From Sphingobium sp. DEHP117 (GTDB lineage Bacteria > Pseudomonadota > Alphaproteobacteria > Sphingomonadales > Sphingomonadaceae), in contig NZ_JAPFBJ010000003.1 in the NCBI RefSeq assembly GCF_030867385.1, positions 1 through 64,000 on the forward strand: a stretch of DNA of 64,000 nucleotides. Reading direction: 5' to 3'. The notes below the pieces were generated by a model. The model was not told the origin of the DNA. It made no database searches and saw only the letters and a list, made by a program, of their open reading frames with translations. Numbering within the stretch: position 1 is the stretch's first letter; each line of letters opens with the position of its first letter. Below, piece after piece: positions 53,160-62,570 of this stretch. Made by a program: the position numbers and the translations under genes.

Positions 53160-53894
53160 CTAATATCCGCCCCTAACGCGAATGCGCGCATTGGTCGAAA
53201 CGCCTGTCTTGCCCAACGCGCAACGCGTGGGGCGGAAACCGGTATCGAGGCAGATCCACACCTCATTCAGCAAGCCATAGTCGCTCGTCTGCACCCGGAT
53301 CATGTCGATCGTCATCCCCGGATTCTTGCGCGCGATTGCGCCCGCGATCTGCCCGGCGGTTACGCGATACTGGATCGCGAAATAGCCCATGTCTGGCAGG
53401 CGCAGCGCCTTATAGGCGGCGCGCGCTCGGGCAAAATAGTCCTCCGGGCTGCGCGCCATGCAGGTGCCGTGCTTGACCCATTGATGCTGCATCAGCCGCA
53501 CCGAGGGCATCATGCAGAACGTGGCGGCGATCGTCGCGCGGCTCACCGGCGCGGCGGGCGCGCAATATTGCGGCCAGCCGCCGCTGCGCCCGTCCTTCGC
53601 CACGCCATCGGGCCACAGGCCATGCAGCACGAAGCCGAACCGGCCATTGCGTGGGTCGCATTGTGTGTCGCCCTTGGGCGCCCGGGCGCAATATTGCGGC
53701 GTCCAACTCAATGCCAGCGTATAGCCGCCCACCTCCATGCGTCGCACCTCGTCCGGGCGAGGCGTGGTGCCCGCGCGCGGCGGGTTGATCCGCTCCGGCA
53801 GGGCGCAGGAGCTTGCCTGAGCGTGCGCGGCCAAGGGTGCCACCGCCAGCCCGAGGCCGACAGCCAGCGCCGCCTTACTCCGCCGCAAAATCAA
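53160..53894 (-). CDS. Ribonuclease T2 family protein, secreted
   Basis: 244 residues. Signal peptide AALAVGLGLAVAPLAAHAQA; the two active-site blocks FGFVLHGLWPDG (CAS I) and HQWVKHGTCMA (CAS II) hold both catalytic His and the Glu/Lys surroundings. Eight or more Cys imply disulfides in the periplasm. Degrades RNA. The start overlaps the nadC stop by 20 bp. Confidence 0.9.
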   Translation of the reverse strand: MILRRSKAALAVGLGLAVAPLAAHAQASSCALPERINPPRAGTTPRPDEVRRMEVGGYTLALSWTPQYCARAPKGDTQCDPRNGRFGFVLHGLWPDGVAKDGRSGGWPQYCAPAAPVSRATIAATFCMMPSVRLMQHQWVKHGTCMARSPEDYFARARAAYKALRLPDMGYFAIQYRVTAGQIAGAIARKNPGMTIDMIRVQTSDYGLLNEVWICLDTGFRPTRCALGKTGVSTNARIRVRGGY

Positions 53895-54735
53895 GCCCGA
53901 TGTCGGCCGCAGGCGCGCTCTGCGTCAGCCGCCCAACGCTGATATAGGTGACGCCGGTCTCGGCAATTGCGCGGATCGTCTCCAGCCTCACGCCGCCGCT
54001 CGCTTCGGTCGGCACACGCCCACCCACCAAAGTCACCGCGCCGCGCAGTGTGGGCGGGTCCATATTGTCGAGCAGCAGATGCGTCGCGCCAGCCGCCAGC
54101 GCCGGTTCGATCTGGTCGACGCGGTCAACCTCCACGATGATGCGCTCGATCCCGGCGCTTGCCGCGCGGCGCACCGCCTCGCCGATGCTACCCGCCACTG
54201 CGACATGATTGTCCTTGATCATCGCCGCGTCCCAGAGACCCATACGATGATTGGTCGCGCCGCCTTGCCGCGTCGCATATTTTTCCAGCACGCGCAGGCC
54301 CGGAATGGTCTTGCGCGTATCGAGCAGCGTGGCGCCCGTGCCCGCGATCCTGTCCACATAAGCACGCGTCATCGTCGCGATGCCGGTAAGGTGCTGCACC
54401 GTGTTGAGCGCAGACCGCTCCGCAGTCAGCAGCGCCCGCGCATTGCCCGAAAGCCGCATCAGGTCTGTCCCGGCGGGGACGCTCTCGCCCTCCTCCACCA
54501 AAATCTTGATCGTCACCTCGGGATCGAGCGCACGAAAAAACGCTTCGGCCAGCGGCAGTCCGGCCACCGTCACCGCATCGCGGCTGTCCATAACCCCGCT
54601 GAAACGCGCATCCGCCGGGATCACGCTCTCGCTGGTGACGTCCCGCCCACCCGCGCCCAGCGGCCCGCCAAGATCTTCGGCGAGTGTGGACGCGATGAAG
54701 GCGGGGAGGTCGAAATTGGGGAGAGAGAAGGTCAT
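53875..54735 (-). CDS. nadC: Nicotinate-nucleotide pyrophosphorylase (carboxylating)
   Basis: 286 residues (MTFSLPNFDLPAFIASTLAE). Landmarks: RALLTAERSALNTVQHLTGI, LLDTRKTIPGLRVLEKYATR, GGATNHRMGLWDAAMIKDNH, then LLDNMDPPTLR and EASGGVRLETI. Converts quinolinate and PRPP to nicotinate mononucleotide in NAD synthesis. nadA is 595 bp upstream on the same strand, separated by a plus-strand toxin-antitoxin pair. Confidence 0.94.
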   Translation of the reverse strand: MTFSLPNFDLPAFIASTLAEDLGGPLGAGGRDVTSESVIPADARFSGVMDSRDAVTVAGLPLAEAFFRALDPEVTIKILVEEGESVPAGTDLMRLSGNARALLTAERSALNTVQHLTGIATMTRAYVDRIAGTGATLLDTRKTIPGLRVLEKYATRQGGATNHRMGLWDAAMIKDNHVAVAGSIGEAVRRAASAGIERIIVEVDRVDQIEPALAAGATHLLLDNMDPPTLRGAVTLVGGRVPTEASGGVRLETIRAIAETGVTYISVGRLTQSAPAADIGLDFAAE

Positions 54736-54800
54736 CAGTGCTGACTAGCGGATTCTGTTTTCATTGCAATGACTGTGTGAATCACATATATTCCACCTCA

Positions 54801-55076
54801 ATGGAGATCGAGTTCGACGCAGACAAGGACGCGATCAACCGCTTCAAGCACAAACTGCCACTGTCCTTCGGCAGGCGGGTGTTTGATGATCCCTACCATG
54901 CCCTTCTGCCTTCCTTCCGGCCACAAGACGGCGAAGACAGATACAAGGCGATAGGGAAAGTTGATGGCAAGCTATATACCCTTGTTTTCGTCTGGCGCGG
55001 CGAAAGACGGCGCATGATCTCGCTACGGCGGAGTAACGCACATGAACAAAGAGAATATGATAGCCATTCCGGCTGA
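54801..55076 (+). CDS. BrnT-family toxin-like protein
   Basis: 91 residues from ATG 54801 (MEIEFDADKDAINRFKHKLP). BrnT fold markers: DKDAINRFKH, FDDPYHA, DRYKAIGKVDGKLYTLVFVW and RRMISLRRSNAHEQREYDS. BrnT is a ribonuclease toxin. The following gene overlaps by 35 bp and has an HTH, acting as the likely antitoxin instead of the usual BrnA. Confidence 0.82.
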   Translation: MEIEFDADKDAINRFKHKLPLSFGRRVFDDPYHALLPSFRPQDGEDRYKAIGKVDGKLYTLVFVWRGERRRMISLRRSNAHEQREYDSHSG

Positions 55077-55326
55077 TCCGGATGATCCGGAAGATTTTCC
55101 TGTCAGTGTGGCCGGGCTGGAACGGGCGAGGATCGGCCGCCGGTTCAGAATATTGCGGCACAGGCTCGGCCTCAGCCAGGAAGAGTTTGCGCGTATATAC
55201 GGCATCCCGGCGTCGAGCCTGCGCCAATATGAAATCGGGCGCTATATGCCTCCGCCCGCCGTGCGCGCCTATCTCAAGGTGATCGAGGCGGAGCCGGAAG
55301 TGGTGAAGCGGGTGATCGCGAGCTAG
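55042..55326 (+). CDS. XRE-type HTH antitoxin (BrnT partner)
   Basis: 94 residues (MNKENMIAIPADPDDPEDFP). The C-terminal XRE HTH runs RRFRILRHRLGLSQEEFARI and YGIPASSLRQYEIGRYMPPP. It overlaps the toxin gene. The N-terminal PADPDDPEDFPVS segment resembles the toxin-facing strand of BrnA-like antitoxins. Probably autoregulates the pair. Inserted between nadA and nadC. Confidence 0.8.
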   Translation: MNKENMIAIPADPDDPEDFPVSVAGLERARIGRRFRILRHRLGLSQEEFARIYGIPASSLRQYEIGRYMPPPAVRAYLKVIEAEPEVVKRVIAS

Positions 55327-55329
55327 GGG

Positions 55330-56319
55330 CTACCGCGCTCCCAAATCCCCCTGCCCCACGGTCCCTGCCGCCATTTCCAGCATCCGGTCGAGGCTCTTCT
55401 TCGCCTGCACGCGCAGCTCCTCGTCCATCTCGATCCGCGGCGTCAGATCACGCAGGCAGAGATAGATTTTCTCCAGCGTGTTGAGCGCCATATAGGGGCA
55501 TATGTTGCAGTTGCAGTTCCCGTCCGCGCCGGGCGCGCCGATGAAGTTCTTCTCCGGCATCGCCTTTTGCATCTGGTGGATGATGTGTGGTTCGGTCGCG
55601 ACGATCAGCGTGTCGCCTGGCATCGTCTTGGAAAATTCCAGGATGCCGCTTGTCGAGCCGACATAATCGGCATGGTCGAGGATATAGGCCGGGCATTCCG
55701 GGTGCGCGGCGACCGGGGCGCTCGGGTGCTGCGCCTTCAGCTTCAACAGCTCCGTCTCGCTGAACGCCTCGTGCACGATGCACACGCCCGGCCACAACAG
55801 CATGTCCCGCCCGGTCTTGCGCGCCAGATAGCCTCCCAGATGCCGGTCCGGCCCGAAGATGATCTTCTGGTCCTTGGGGATCTGCGCCAGAATTTTCTCC
55901 GCGCTGCTGCTGGTCACGATGATGTCGGAGAGCGCCTTCACCTCCGTAGAGCAGTTGATATAGGTAAGCGCGATATGATCCGGATGCTGCGCGCGGAAGG
56001 CGGCGAACTTGTCCGGCGGGCAGCTGTCCTCAAGCGAGCAGCCAGCGTCCATATCCGGCAGCACGACGATCTTGTTGGGGGACAGGATCTTCGCCGTCTC
56101 CGCCATGAAGCGTACTCCGGAAAAGACGATCACGTCCGCGTCCGTCGCCGCCGCCTTTTTCGACAGCTCGAGCGAGTCCCCCACGAAATCGGCGAGGTCC
56201 TGAATCTCCGGCTTCTGGTAATAATGCGCGAGGATGACCGCATTGCGCTCTTTCCTCAGGCGGTTGATCTCTGCCAACAGATCGACCCCCGCAAGGGATT
56301 CAACGGGTTGCGCGGTCAT
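55330..56319 (-). CDS. nadA: Quinolinate synthase (4Fe-4S)
   Basis: 329 residues ([20 protein letters not shown]). Landmarks [49 protein letters not shown] and [20 protein letters not shown]; the cluster cysteines are present. Condenses iminoaspartate with DHAP to quinolinate. nadB is not in the window. Confidence 0.95.
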   Translation of the reverse strand: MTAQPVESLAGVDLLAEINRLRKERNAVILAHYYQKPEIQDLADFVGDSLELSKKAAATDADVIVFSGVRFMAETAKILSPNKIVVLPDMDAGCSLEDSCPPDKFAAFRAQHPDHIALTYINCSTEVKALSDIIVTSSSAEKILAQIPKDQKIIFGPDRHLGGYLARKTGRDMLLWPGVCIVHEAFSETELLKLKAQHPSAPVAAHPECPAYILDHADYVGSTSGILEFSKTMPGDTLIVATEPHIIHQMQKAMPEKNFIGAPGADGNCNCNICPYMALNTLEKIYLCLRDLTPRIEMDEELRVQAKKSLDRMLEMAAGTVGQGDLGAR

Positions 56320-56444
56320 TGCAGGTCCTTCCTTGGGCGGGCGCGATGCGATCGGGCCGCGTGAAACGAGGGTCGAGATGTGCGGCCTTGCGGCGCTATG
56401 CTCACATATGAAGATCGGTGCCGGTTTTCAACGCGCTTGGCGGC

Positions 56445-57218
56445 TTAATGCCCGCCTGCCCCGCCTTCCTCTTCCTCATCTTCGTCCACCGGTTCGTCGG
56501 CGAAGCGAACGACCACCTTCGCCTTCTTGACGCCCTCCACCAGCAGCGGCAAGGCAAAGGCACGCTCCACCATCTGGCGCGCCGTCTCGCGCGCCTGCCC
56601 CAGCGCAGCGTCCTCCCGCGCCTGTTCCAGCAGCGCGCCAAGCGCACCCCGCCGCACCGCGTCTTCGGGCGCGGCCCCGCCGATGTGGCGGATATTGGCG
56701 CCGTCAATCGCCGGCTCTGCTATGCTGAGCGCCGGAAGCGTGACTTTCAACGCCTGCGCCTCTTCGTCCCACACGACATCCTTGTTGCGCAGCGCCTTGA
56801 AATCCAGCTCATAGCGCACCGTGGCGGGAACGATGGCGTACGCGCCGGCTGACACCGCGGCGGGCGCAGGCGCTGCTTCATGCGTCGCCACTTCTTCGGA
56901 GTGGGCGACAGCAGGCGCATGCGCCGCCTGCCCCTTGTGCGCGGCAGGTGCAGGGGCCTCAGCCTCCCCAGCATTCTTCGCCGCAGTTTCGGGCGCTGGC
57001 GCAGGCGCGGCAGCCTCCGGCGTGGCCACCGCTACAACCCGCCCGGTATACACCACCGCCTTGCCCTGCTTCTGCAGCGTCTCCAGCACTGTTGCGGTGA
57101 CGGCCTTGATCGCGGCCTCTTGCCTCGCCTTGTCCGATCGGAAGAAATAGAAAGCCCCGCCAAACGCTGCGCCAAACATCACCAGGCCGATGATGATCGG
57201 GACGATCAGTTTCTTCAT
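56445..57218 (-). CDS. Membrane-anchored hypothetical protein
   Basis: 257 residues from ATG 57218 (MKKLIVPIIIGLVMFGAAFG). One N-terminal membrane helix, then an Ala/Pro/Glu-rich linker (~residues 65-125) and a C-terminal domain (ATVRYELDFKALRNKDVVWD, LKVTLPALSIAEPAIDGANI) ending in an acidic tail DEDEEEEGGAGGH. The C-terminal part resembles DUF4230-type proteins, a tentative match. It overlaps the MBL gene stop by 4 bp. Confidence 0.65.
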   Translation of the reverse strand: MKKLIVPIIIGLVMFGAAFGGAFYFFRSDKARQEAAIKAVTATVLETLQKQGKAVVYTGRVVAVATPEAAAPAPAPETAAKNAGEAEAPAPAAHKGQAAHAPAVAHSEEVATHEAAPAPAAVSAGAYAIVPATVRYELDFKALRNKDVVWDEEAQALKVTLPALSIAEPAIDGANIRHIGGAAPEDAVRRGALGALLEQAREDAALGQARETARQMVERAFALPLLVEGVKKAKVVVRFADEPVDEDEEEEGGAGGH

Positions 57219-58105
57219 CGCGGCGCCACCCTCCACACGTCTGCTGAGATATGATGTGCCAGCCCGCGCTGCTCCAGGTCAAGCAGATGTGCGAGCACGG
57301 ACCGCGCGGCGGCAGGATGAAGCCGCACGTCCGTGCCCTTGTACATCTCAGGCACCATATCGGCGATGCTGCGCCCTGCCTCGTCGCCCTTGCCCAGTTG
57401 CCGCAAAATCTGCCCTTCGCGATGCTTGCGGTGGCCCATCATCCCGCGCACCAGCCGCTGCGGGCTTTCCACAGCCTCGCCATGCGCCGGGTAATAGACC
57501 GCATCGTCCCGCTCCAGCAGCTTCTGCATCGAGCGCATATATTCGGCCATGTCGCCATCGGGCGGAGAGACGATACTGGTGGACCAGCCCATCACATGAT
57601 CGCCGGTGAACAGCGCGCCTTCCTCGCGCAGCGCATAGCACAGATGGTTAGAGGTATGCCCCGGCGTCGCCACCGCCTCGATCGTCCAGCCATCGCCCGC
57701 AATCAGCGCCCCATCCGTCATCGCGTCGTCGGGCTGATAGCCCGCATCAAAGGCCGCATCGGCGCGTGGGCCGTCATCCTCCAGCATCAGGGGCGCGCAG
57801 CCGATGATCGGCGCCTTCATCCGCTCCGCCAGCAGCACGGCAGCCGGGCTGTGATCGCGGTGGGTGTGGGTGCAGACGATGGCCCGCACCGGCCGCCCAC
57901 CAACAGCGGCTATCAGCGCATCGAGGTGCGCGTCCTCTGCCGGGCCGGGGTCGATCACCGCCACATCCTCACGCCCGACGACATAGCTCTGCGTGCCGGT
58001 ATAGGTGAAGGGCGAAGGATTCGGCGCCAGCACCCGCGCGACCAAAGGCGAAAGGCGCATCGCTTCGCCGGTAGGCAGGGACGCCATGTCAAAAGGTGGG
58101 TTCAT
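57215..58105 (-). CDS. Metallo-beta-lactamase-fold hydrolase (LACTB2-like)
   Basis: 296 residues (MNPPFDMASLPTGEAMRLSP). Zinc motif VCTHTHRDHSPAAVLL (HxHxDH), TPGHTSNHLCYALREEGALF, TGDHVMGWSTSIVSPPDGDM, YYPAHGEAVESP, then a winged-helix C-terminus. Resembles LACTB2-type RNA or thioester hydrolases; substrate unknown. Coupled to the membrane-protein gene downstream. Confidence 0.87.
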   Translation of the reverse strand: MNPPFDMASLPTGEAMRLSPLVARVLAPNPSPFTYTGTQSYVVGREDVAVIDPGPAEDAHLDALIAAVGGRPVRAIVCTHTHRDHSPAAVLLAERMKAPIIGCAPLMLEDDGPRADAAFDAGYQPDDAMTDGALIAGDGWTIEAVATPGHTSNHLCYALREEGALFTGDHVMGWSTSIVSPPDGDMAEYMRSMQKLLERDDAVYYPAHGEAVESPQRLVRGMMGHRKHREGQILRQLGKGDEAGRSIADMVPEMYKGTDVRLHPAAARSVLAHLLDLEQRGLAHHISADVWRVAPR

Positions 58106-58436
58106 ATCCCCTCATGTGCGCATCCGCATGGCTCACGCAAGTCGTTCGAAAAGAAATAAACCGAGAGCGCCACGATCTGTCGGATTTTTTTACAAAGCGA
58201 AGTGGAATGAAGATGGCATTAACCATCAAGCTCGGCCCCGGAGCGCCGCTTATGCCGCCTGGCACGGAGCATGCTTATATATCGGTACTACCAAGCTTGA
58301 CCTTCAGGGGGATGCTCGCAGGCCTTGTCTCCGCCGCGCATCCCCCACCCGGTTTCCCCATCCCCGCGGTTACAACACTTAGCTTACTGGCAAACTATCT
58401 GCTTGCGCGTAGCCATCTGGCTTGTTAGTTAGTCAT
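58106..58436. other. Intergenic, no convincing gene
   Basis: 331 bp between divergent genes. A 75-codon open frame (58202-58428) has no family resemblance and atypical composition. The right end holds an inverted repeat TAGCCAT (58411-58417) ... ATGGCTA (58438-58444) around the ArsR start. Confidence 0.5.
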
Positions 58437-58444
58437 ATGGCTAA
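58411..58444. promoter_or_regulatory. Candidate ArsR operator
   Basis: TAGCCAT ... ATGGCTA arms separated by 20 bp, covering the sequence just upstream of and including the ArsR start codon. A position for autorepression by the ArsR-type regulator encoded there. Confidence 0.4.
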
Positions 58445-58778
58445 GTATGATCCATCGCTCTCCCGCCTTTTCCACGCTCTCGCAGACGACACGCGGCGCG
58501 CGGCGCTTACCCGCCTCGCTCATTCACCCGCGCCGGTGAAGGAGCTTGCAGCGCCCACAGACCTTAAATTGCCTACGGTCATGCGGCACCTCGCGGTGCT
58601 GGAGGAAGCGGGGCTGATCACCAGCTTCAAGGACGGGCGCACCCGCACCTGCGCCCTCGTGCCGGACGCACTGGAACCCGTGCAATCCTGGATGGATGAG
58701 CAACGCGCCCAATGGGAGGCCCGGCTCGATCGACTCGATGCGTTTGTGATGCAGATGATGAAGGACGATGAACAATGA
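58437..58778 (+). CDS. ArsR-family transcriptional regulator
   Basis: 113 residues from ATG 58437 (MAKYDPSLSRLFHALADDTR). Winged HTH: RRAALTRLAHSPAPVKELAA, PTVMRHLAVLEEAGLITSFK and DGRTRTCALVPDALEPVQSW. No metal-binding ELCVCDL box, so it belongs to the ArsR group paired with AHSA1-domain genes. Overlaps the next gene by 4 bp. Confidence 0.9.
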   Translation: MAKYDPSLSRLFHALADDTRRAALTRLAHSPAPVKELAAPTDLKLPTVMRHLAVLEEAGLITSFKDGRTRTCALVPDALEPVQSWMDEQRAQWEARLDRLDAFVMQMMKDDEQ

Positions 58779-59269
58779 CCGACCCCACGCGTGAAGGCGT
58801 CCCGCACCCCCACGACCCCGAAGCGGCCGCACGCACCATGGTGCTGCACCGGATTATCAACGCACCCCGTTCAGCCGTATGGCATGCATGGATAAACCCC
58901 GAGACATTGCCATTATGGTGGGGACCAGACGGCTTTTCCTGCCGCACGAAGCGGATCGACCTGCGCACAGGCGGGGAATGGGTGTTCGACATGATCGCCC
59001 CTGACGGCACAGTCTTCCCCAACCACCATCGTTACACCGAGGTCCGGCCGGAGGAGCATATCGCCTACACATTGCTATGGGGCGAGAACGGTCCTGAGCA
59101 CGCGGAGGCCCGCGTGTCGATCGAAGATGTGGATAGCAAATCGACCAGAGTGACGCTGGCGATGACATTCAGTACTGCTGCCGAATGGCGGGAAGCAAAA
59201 GGATTTGGTGCCGAGGCGCTGGGCCTACAGACACTCGGCAAGCTGGCGCGGTTCGTCGGAGCGGAGTGA
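58775..59269 (+). CDS. SRPBCC (AHSA1-like) domain protein
   Basis: 164 residues (MTDPTREGVPHPHDPEAAAR). The START-like domain shows VLHRIINAPRSAVWHAWINP, LPLWWGPDGFSCRTKRIDLR, TGGEWVFDMIAPDGTVFPNH and the C-terminal helix FGAEALGLQTLGKLARFV. Binds hydrophobic ligands; co-transcribed with the ArsR gene, the common pairing. Confidence 0.88.
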   Translation: MTDPTREGVPHPHDPEAAARTMVLHRIINAPRSAVWHAWINPETLPLWWGPDGFSCRTKRIDLRTGGEWVFDMIAPDGTVFPNHHRYTEVRPEEHIAYTLLWGENGPEHAEARVSIEDVDSKSTRVTLAMTFSTAAEWREAKGFGAEALGLQTLGKLARFVGAE

Positions 59270-59280
59270 GCGGGCGGTAC

Positions 59281-59610
59281 TCAGCCCGCGTTGGAAAGGC
59301 CACTCTCGGCAAACACCTGTTGCAGCTCGCCCGCCTCGTACATCTCCATCATGATGTCGCTACCGCCCAGAAACTCGCCCTTCACATAAAGCTGCGGGAT
59401 GGTCGGCCAGTCGGAAAAGCTCTTGATGCCCTGCCGGATCTCCTGATCCTGCAACACATCCACGCTTTCAAACTCGACGCCAAGATGATTGAGGATCGCA
59501 ACCGCACGGCTGGAAAAGCCACATTGCGGGAACAACGGCGACCCCTTCATGAACAGCACAACATCATTCTCGCCCACGATCTGCGCGATGCGGCTATTTA
59601 CGTCACTCAT
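59281..59610 (-). CDS. grxD: Monothiol glutaredoxin Grx4/GrxD
   Basis: 109 residues (MSDVNSRIAQIVGENDVVLF). Active site FPQCGFSSRAV (CGFS), then VLQDQEIRQGIKSFSDWPTI and PQLYVKGEFLGGSDIMMEMY. Carries and delivers [2Fe-2S] clusters with BolA, whose gene is next upstream (32 bp). Confidence 0.95.
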   Translation of the reverse strand: MSDVNSRIAQIVGENDVVLFMKGSPLFPQCGFSSRAVAILNHLGVEFESVDVLQDQEIRQGIKSFSDWPTIPQLYVKGEFLGGSDIMMEMYEAGELQQVFAESGLSNAG

Positions 59611-59642
59611 GATCGGTTCCTCGGTTGCTGGCGGCTCATATA

Positions 59643-59879
59643 TTATGAGTTGGGGACGGCGGTGGTGAGTTGCAAGGCATGGAGCACTCCGCCCATCCTG
59701 CCGCCAAGCGCCTCATACACCGCCTGATGCTGCTTTACCCGGCTCATCCCGCGAAAGCTCTCCGCCTCGACGCGCGCCGCATAATGGTCGCCGTCACCGC
59801 GCAGATCGGTGATTTCCACCTGCGCATCGGGGATGCCCGCGCGGATCAGCGCCTCGATTTCCTGTGCGGCCATCGGCAT
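59643..59879 (-). CDS. bolA: BolA family protein
   Basis: 78 residues from ATG 59879 (MPMAAQEIEALIRAGIPDAQ). BolA core: VEITDLRGDGDHYAARVEAE, SFRGMSRVKQHQAVYEALGG with the invariant RVxxHQ. Partner of the CGFS glutaredoxin in iron sensing/transfer. 10 bp after the DUF1476 stop. Confidence 0.92.
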   Translation of the reverse strand: MPMAAQEIEALIRAGIPDAQVEITDLRGDGDHYAARVEAESFRGMSRVKQHQAVYEALGGRMGGVLHALQLTTAVPNS

Positions 59880-59889
59880 GATGCGCGCC

Positions 59890-60216
59890 TCAGCCCTGCG
59901 GTTCGATGAACATGCGCCGCGCGATGACTTCCTGCTCTTCCAGAGCGGTGCGCACCGTCGGCTCGTCGATCTCGACGCCCGCGCTGGTGAGGTCACCCAC
60001 CAGCTTGCGGATCACGTCTTCGTCGCCCGCTTCCTCGAAGTCCGCCTGCACCACGGCCTTGGCGTAAGCGTCCGTTTCCGCCGCCGTCAGGCCCATCTTG
60101 GCCCCCGCCCACTCGCCAAGCAGCCGGTTGCGGCGCGCGATGATGCGGAACTGAAGCTCCTCGTCATGCGCGAATTTGGCTTCGAATGCGCGTTCCCGGT
60201 CGTTGAAGTCGGTCAT
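59890..60216 (-). CDS. DUF1476 protein (F1-ATPase zeta-subunit-like inhibitor)
   Basis: 108 residues (MTDFNDRERAFEAKFAHDEE). The four-helix ATPase-inhibitor zeta family is alphaproteobacterial: FRIIARRNRLLGEWAGAKMG, LTAAETDAYAKAVVQADFEE and EDVIRKLVGDL. Inhibits ATP hydrolysis by F1 in Paracoccus. Precedes bolA and grxD. Confidence 0.92.
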   Translation of the reverse strand: MTDFNDRERAFEAKFAHDEELQFRIIARRNRLLGEWAGAKMGLTAAETDAYAKAVVQADFEEAGDEDVIRKLVGDLTSAGVEIDEPTVRTALEEQEVIARRMFIEPQG

Positions 60217-60274
60217 GATGGTTGCCCTGAGATAGAGTGTTGGTCTTGGGAGTTAGATAGGGCCGCCCGCGCCC

Positions 60275-60868
60275 TCAGGCAAGCGCCGGAACCAGCCACG
60301 GCTGGTCATTCGCGCGCGCCTGTTCAAACGCGCCGATGCGATCGGTGCGTGACAGTGTCAAACCGATCTCGTCCAGCCCGCCAAGCAGGCAGGATTTGCG
60401 AAACGGATCGACTTCGAAGGTAAAGCGGTCCTGAAACGGGGTGGTGACGGTCTGGCTTTCGAGGTCGACATGGATGGGGTCGGTCTGCGCCACCTCCATC
60501 AGCCGGTCGATCGCCTCCTGCGGCAGCGCGACCGTCAATATGCCGTTCTTGAAGGCATTGCCCGAGAATATGTCCGAAAAGCTCGGCGCGATCACCACCC
60601 TGACGCCCATGTCGGTGAGCGCCCAGGCTGCATGTTCGCGGCTTGACCCACAGCCGAAATTGTCGCCCGCGATCAGGATCGGGCTGCCCTTATAGGTGGG
60701 ATCGTCGAACACATTGCCCGGCTCTGCCCGCAACGCCTCGAATGCACCCTGCCCCAGCCCCGCGCGAGTGATGCCTTTCAGCCACTTGGCGGCGATGATC
60801 ATGTCGGTGTCGACATTCTTTACACCCAGCGGATAGGCGCGTCCCTCGACCACATTGATCGGTTCCAT
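60275..60868 (-). CDS. leuD: 3-isopropylmalate dehydratase small subunit
   Basis: 197 residues ([20 protein letters not shown]). Swivel-domain marks: [40 protein letters not shown] and [16 protein letters not shown]. Works with LeuC in leucine synthesis. Its ATG overlaps the stop of the 39-residue ORF upstream. Confidence 0.94.
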   Translation of the reverse strand: MEPINVVEGRAYPLGVKNVDTDMIIAAKWLKGITRAGLGQGAFEALRAEPGNVFDDPTYKGSPILIAGDNFGCGSSREHAAWALTDMGVRVVIAPSFSDIFSGNAFKNGILTVALPQEAIDRLMEVAQTDPIHVDLESQTVTTPFQDRFTFEVDPFRKSCLLGGLDEIGLTLSRTDRIGAFEQARANDQPWLVPALA

Positions 60869-60987
60869 CAGCGCGCCCCTTCGACATGCGACGCAGGAAC
60901 CTGCGCATCTTCCGCCCGGCCGATGGTCGCCGCCATCACGGCACTCACGATAGCGCCGAGCGCCAGCACCCAGAACGCCCGCTTCAT
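60868..60987 (-). CDS. 39-residue membrane/secreted peptide between leuC and leuD
   Basis: [20 protein letters not shown] then [19 protein letters not shown]. One hydrophobic helix, a signal-peptide-like start and a short polar tail. The ATG overlaps the leuC stop (ATGA) and the TGA overlaps the leuD ATG, so the three are translationally coupled. No lipobox. Function unknown; it may chiefly keep ribosomes moving between leuC and leuD. Confidence 0.6.
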   Translation of the reverse strand: MKRAFWVLALGAIVSAVMAATIGRAEDAQVPASHVEGAR

Positions 60988-62423
60988 GCCATCTCTCCTG
61001 TCAGTGCGCGCACATCGGTCAGATGGCCCGTCACGGCCGCCGCCGCCGCCATCGCGGGCGAGACGAGGTGCGTGCGTGCGCCCGGCCCCTGCCGCCCCAT
61101 GAAATTGCGGTTGGATGTCGACGCGCAACGCTCGCCTGCGGGCACCCGGTCCGGGTTCATCGACAGACACATGGAGCAGCCCGGCTCGCGCCACTCGAAC
61201 CCCGCCTCCAGGAAGATCTTGTCCAGCCCCTCGGCCTCGGCCTGACGCTTGACCAGGCCAGAGCCGGGCACGACCAGCGCCTGTTTGATCCCCGGCGCGA
61301 CCTTGCGACCCTTCGCTACCGCTGCGGCGGCGCGCATGTCCTCAATCCGGCTGTTGGTGCAGCTGCCGATGAAGACATGCTGCACGGTGACGTCCTCCAT
61401 CCGCTGCCCGGCGGAAAGACCCATATAATCCAGCGCCTTTTCCGCCGCCGCGCGCTTGGACGGATCGGCGAAACTCTCGGGCGCAGGCACCACACCGCTG
61501 ATCGGCACGACATCCTCAGGGCTGGTGCCCCAGGTGACGGTCGGCACGATGTCGGCGGCATTGACCACCACCGTGCGATCGAACCGCGCGCCCGCATCTG
61601 TCACAAGGGTTTTCCAATAGGCCACAGCCGCATCCCAGTCCGCGCCCTTGGGCGCCATCGGGCGGCCCTTCAGATACGCGAACGTCTTTTCATCCGGTGC
61701 GAACAGCCCTGCGCGTGCGCCGCCCTCGATAGACATGTTCGAGACCGTCAGCCGTCCCTCGATCGACATCTCCTCGAACACATTGCCGCGATATTCTATC
61801 ACATGGCCAGTGCCGCCCGCCGTGCCGATCACGCCGATCACATGGAGGATCACGTCCTTGGGCGTCACGCCGGGGCCAAGCTGACCCTCAACGCGGATCT
61901 CCATCGTCTTGCTGGGCTTGAGTAACAGTGTCTGCGTCGCCAGCACATGCTCGACCTCGCTGGTGCCGATGCCGAACGCTAAAGCTCCCAGCGCGCCATG
62001 CGCTGCCGTGTGGCTGTCTCCGCAGACCAAAGTGGTGCCCGGCAGCGTGAAGCCCTGCTCCGGCCCGACGACATGGACGATGCCCTGCTCCGCATCGGTC
62101 GCGCCGATATATTTCACGCCAAACTCCGGCGCGTTCCGCTCCAGCGCCGCAAGCTGCTGCGCGCTTTCCGGGTCGGCGATCGGCAGGCGGTTGCCCTGCG
62201 CATCGACACGCGCTGTGGTGGGCAGGTTATGATCCGGCACGGCAAGCGTAAGATCGGGCCGACGCAGCTTACGCCCCGCCATGCGCAGCCCCTCGAACGC
62301 CTGCGGGCTGGTCACTTCATGGACAAGATGCCGGTCGATATAGACGAGGCAGGTGCCATCATCCTGCCGCTCGACAATATGGGCGTCCCAGATTTTTTCA
62401 TACAAGGTGCGTGGCTGTGTCAT
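60984..62423 (-). CDS. leuC: 3-isopropylmalate dehydratase large subunit
   Basis: 479 residues from ATG 62423 ([20 protein letters not shown]); an open extension upstream to 62966 lacks family sequence. Aconitase-type cluster cysteines: [40 protein letters not shown] and [11 protein letters not shown]. Isomerises 2-isopropylmalate. First gene of the leuC-ORF-leuD run. Confidence 0.95.
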   Translation of the reverse strand: MTQPRTLYEKIWDAHIVERQDDGTCLVYIDRHLVHEVTSPQAFEGLRMAGRKLRRPDLTLAVPDHNLPTTARVDAQGNRLPIADPESAQQLAALERNAPEFGVKYIGATDAEQGIVHVVGPEQGFTLPGTTLVCGDSHTAAHGALGALAFGIGTSEVEHVLATQTLLLKPSKTMEIRVEGQLGPGVTPKDVILHVIGVIGTAGGTGHVIEYRGNVFEEMSIEGRLTVSNMSIEGGARAGLFAPDEKTFAYLKGRPMAPKGADWDAAVAYWKTLVTDAGARFDRTVVVNAADIVPTVTWGTSPEDVVPISGVVPAPESFADPSKRAAAEKALDYMGLSAGQRMEDVTVQHVFIGSCTNSRIEDMRAAAAVAKGRKVAPGIKQALVVPGSGLVKRQAEAEGLDKIFLEAGFEWREPGCSMCLSMNPDRVPAGERCASTSNRNFMGRQGPGARTHLVSPAMAAAAAVTGHLTDVRALTGEMA

Positions 62424-62570
62424 GCCACGCCCCCTAGCGGTATATCGGTGCTGAATCAATTCGGCCTTTAACCATTCGGCTCTCTGTCGCGGGCGCCCCG
62501 TGGCCGCGTTTCTTGCGATCAGACATATTAGCCGTTTACTTCGCCAAGGCGGCGCATACATATCGCAGCC

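Noticed and set aside
58202..58428. A 75-codon ORF upstream of the ArsR gene
   Set aside because: No recognisable domain and atypical composition; it overlaps the likely ArsR promoter.
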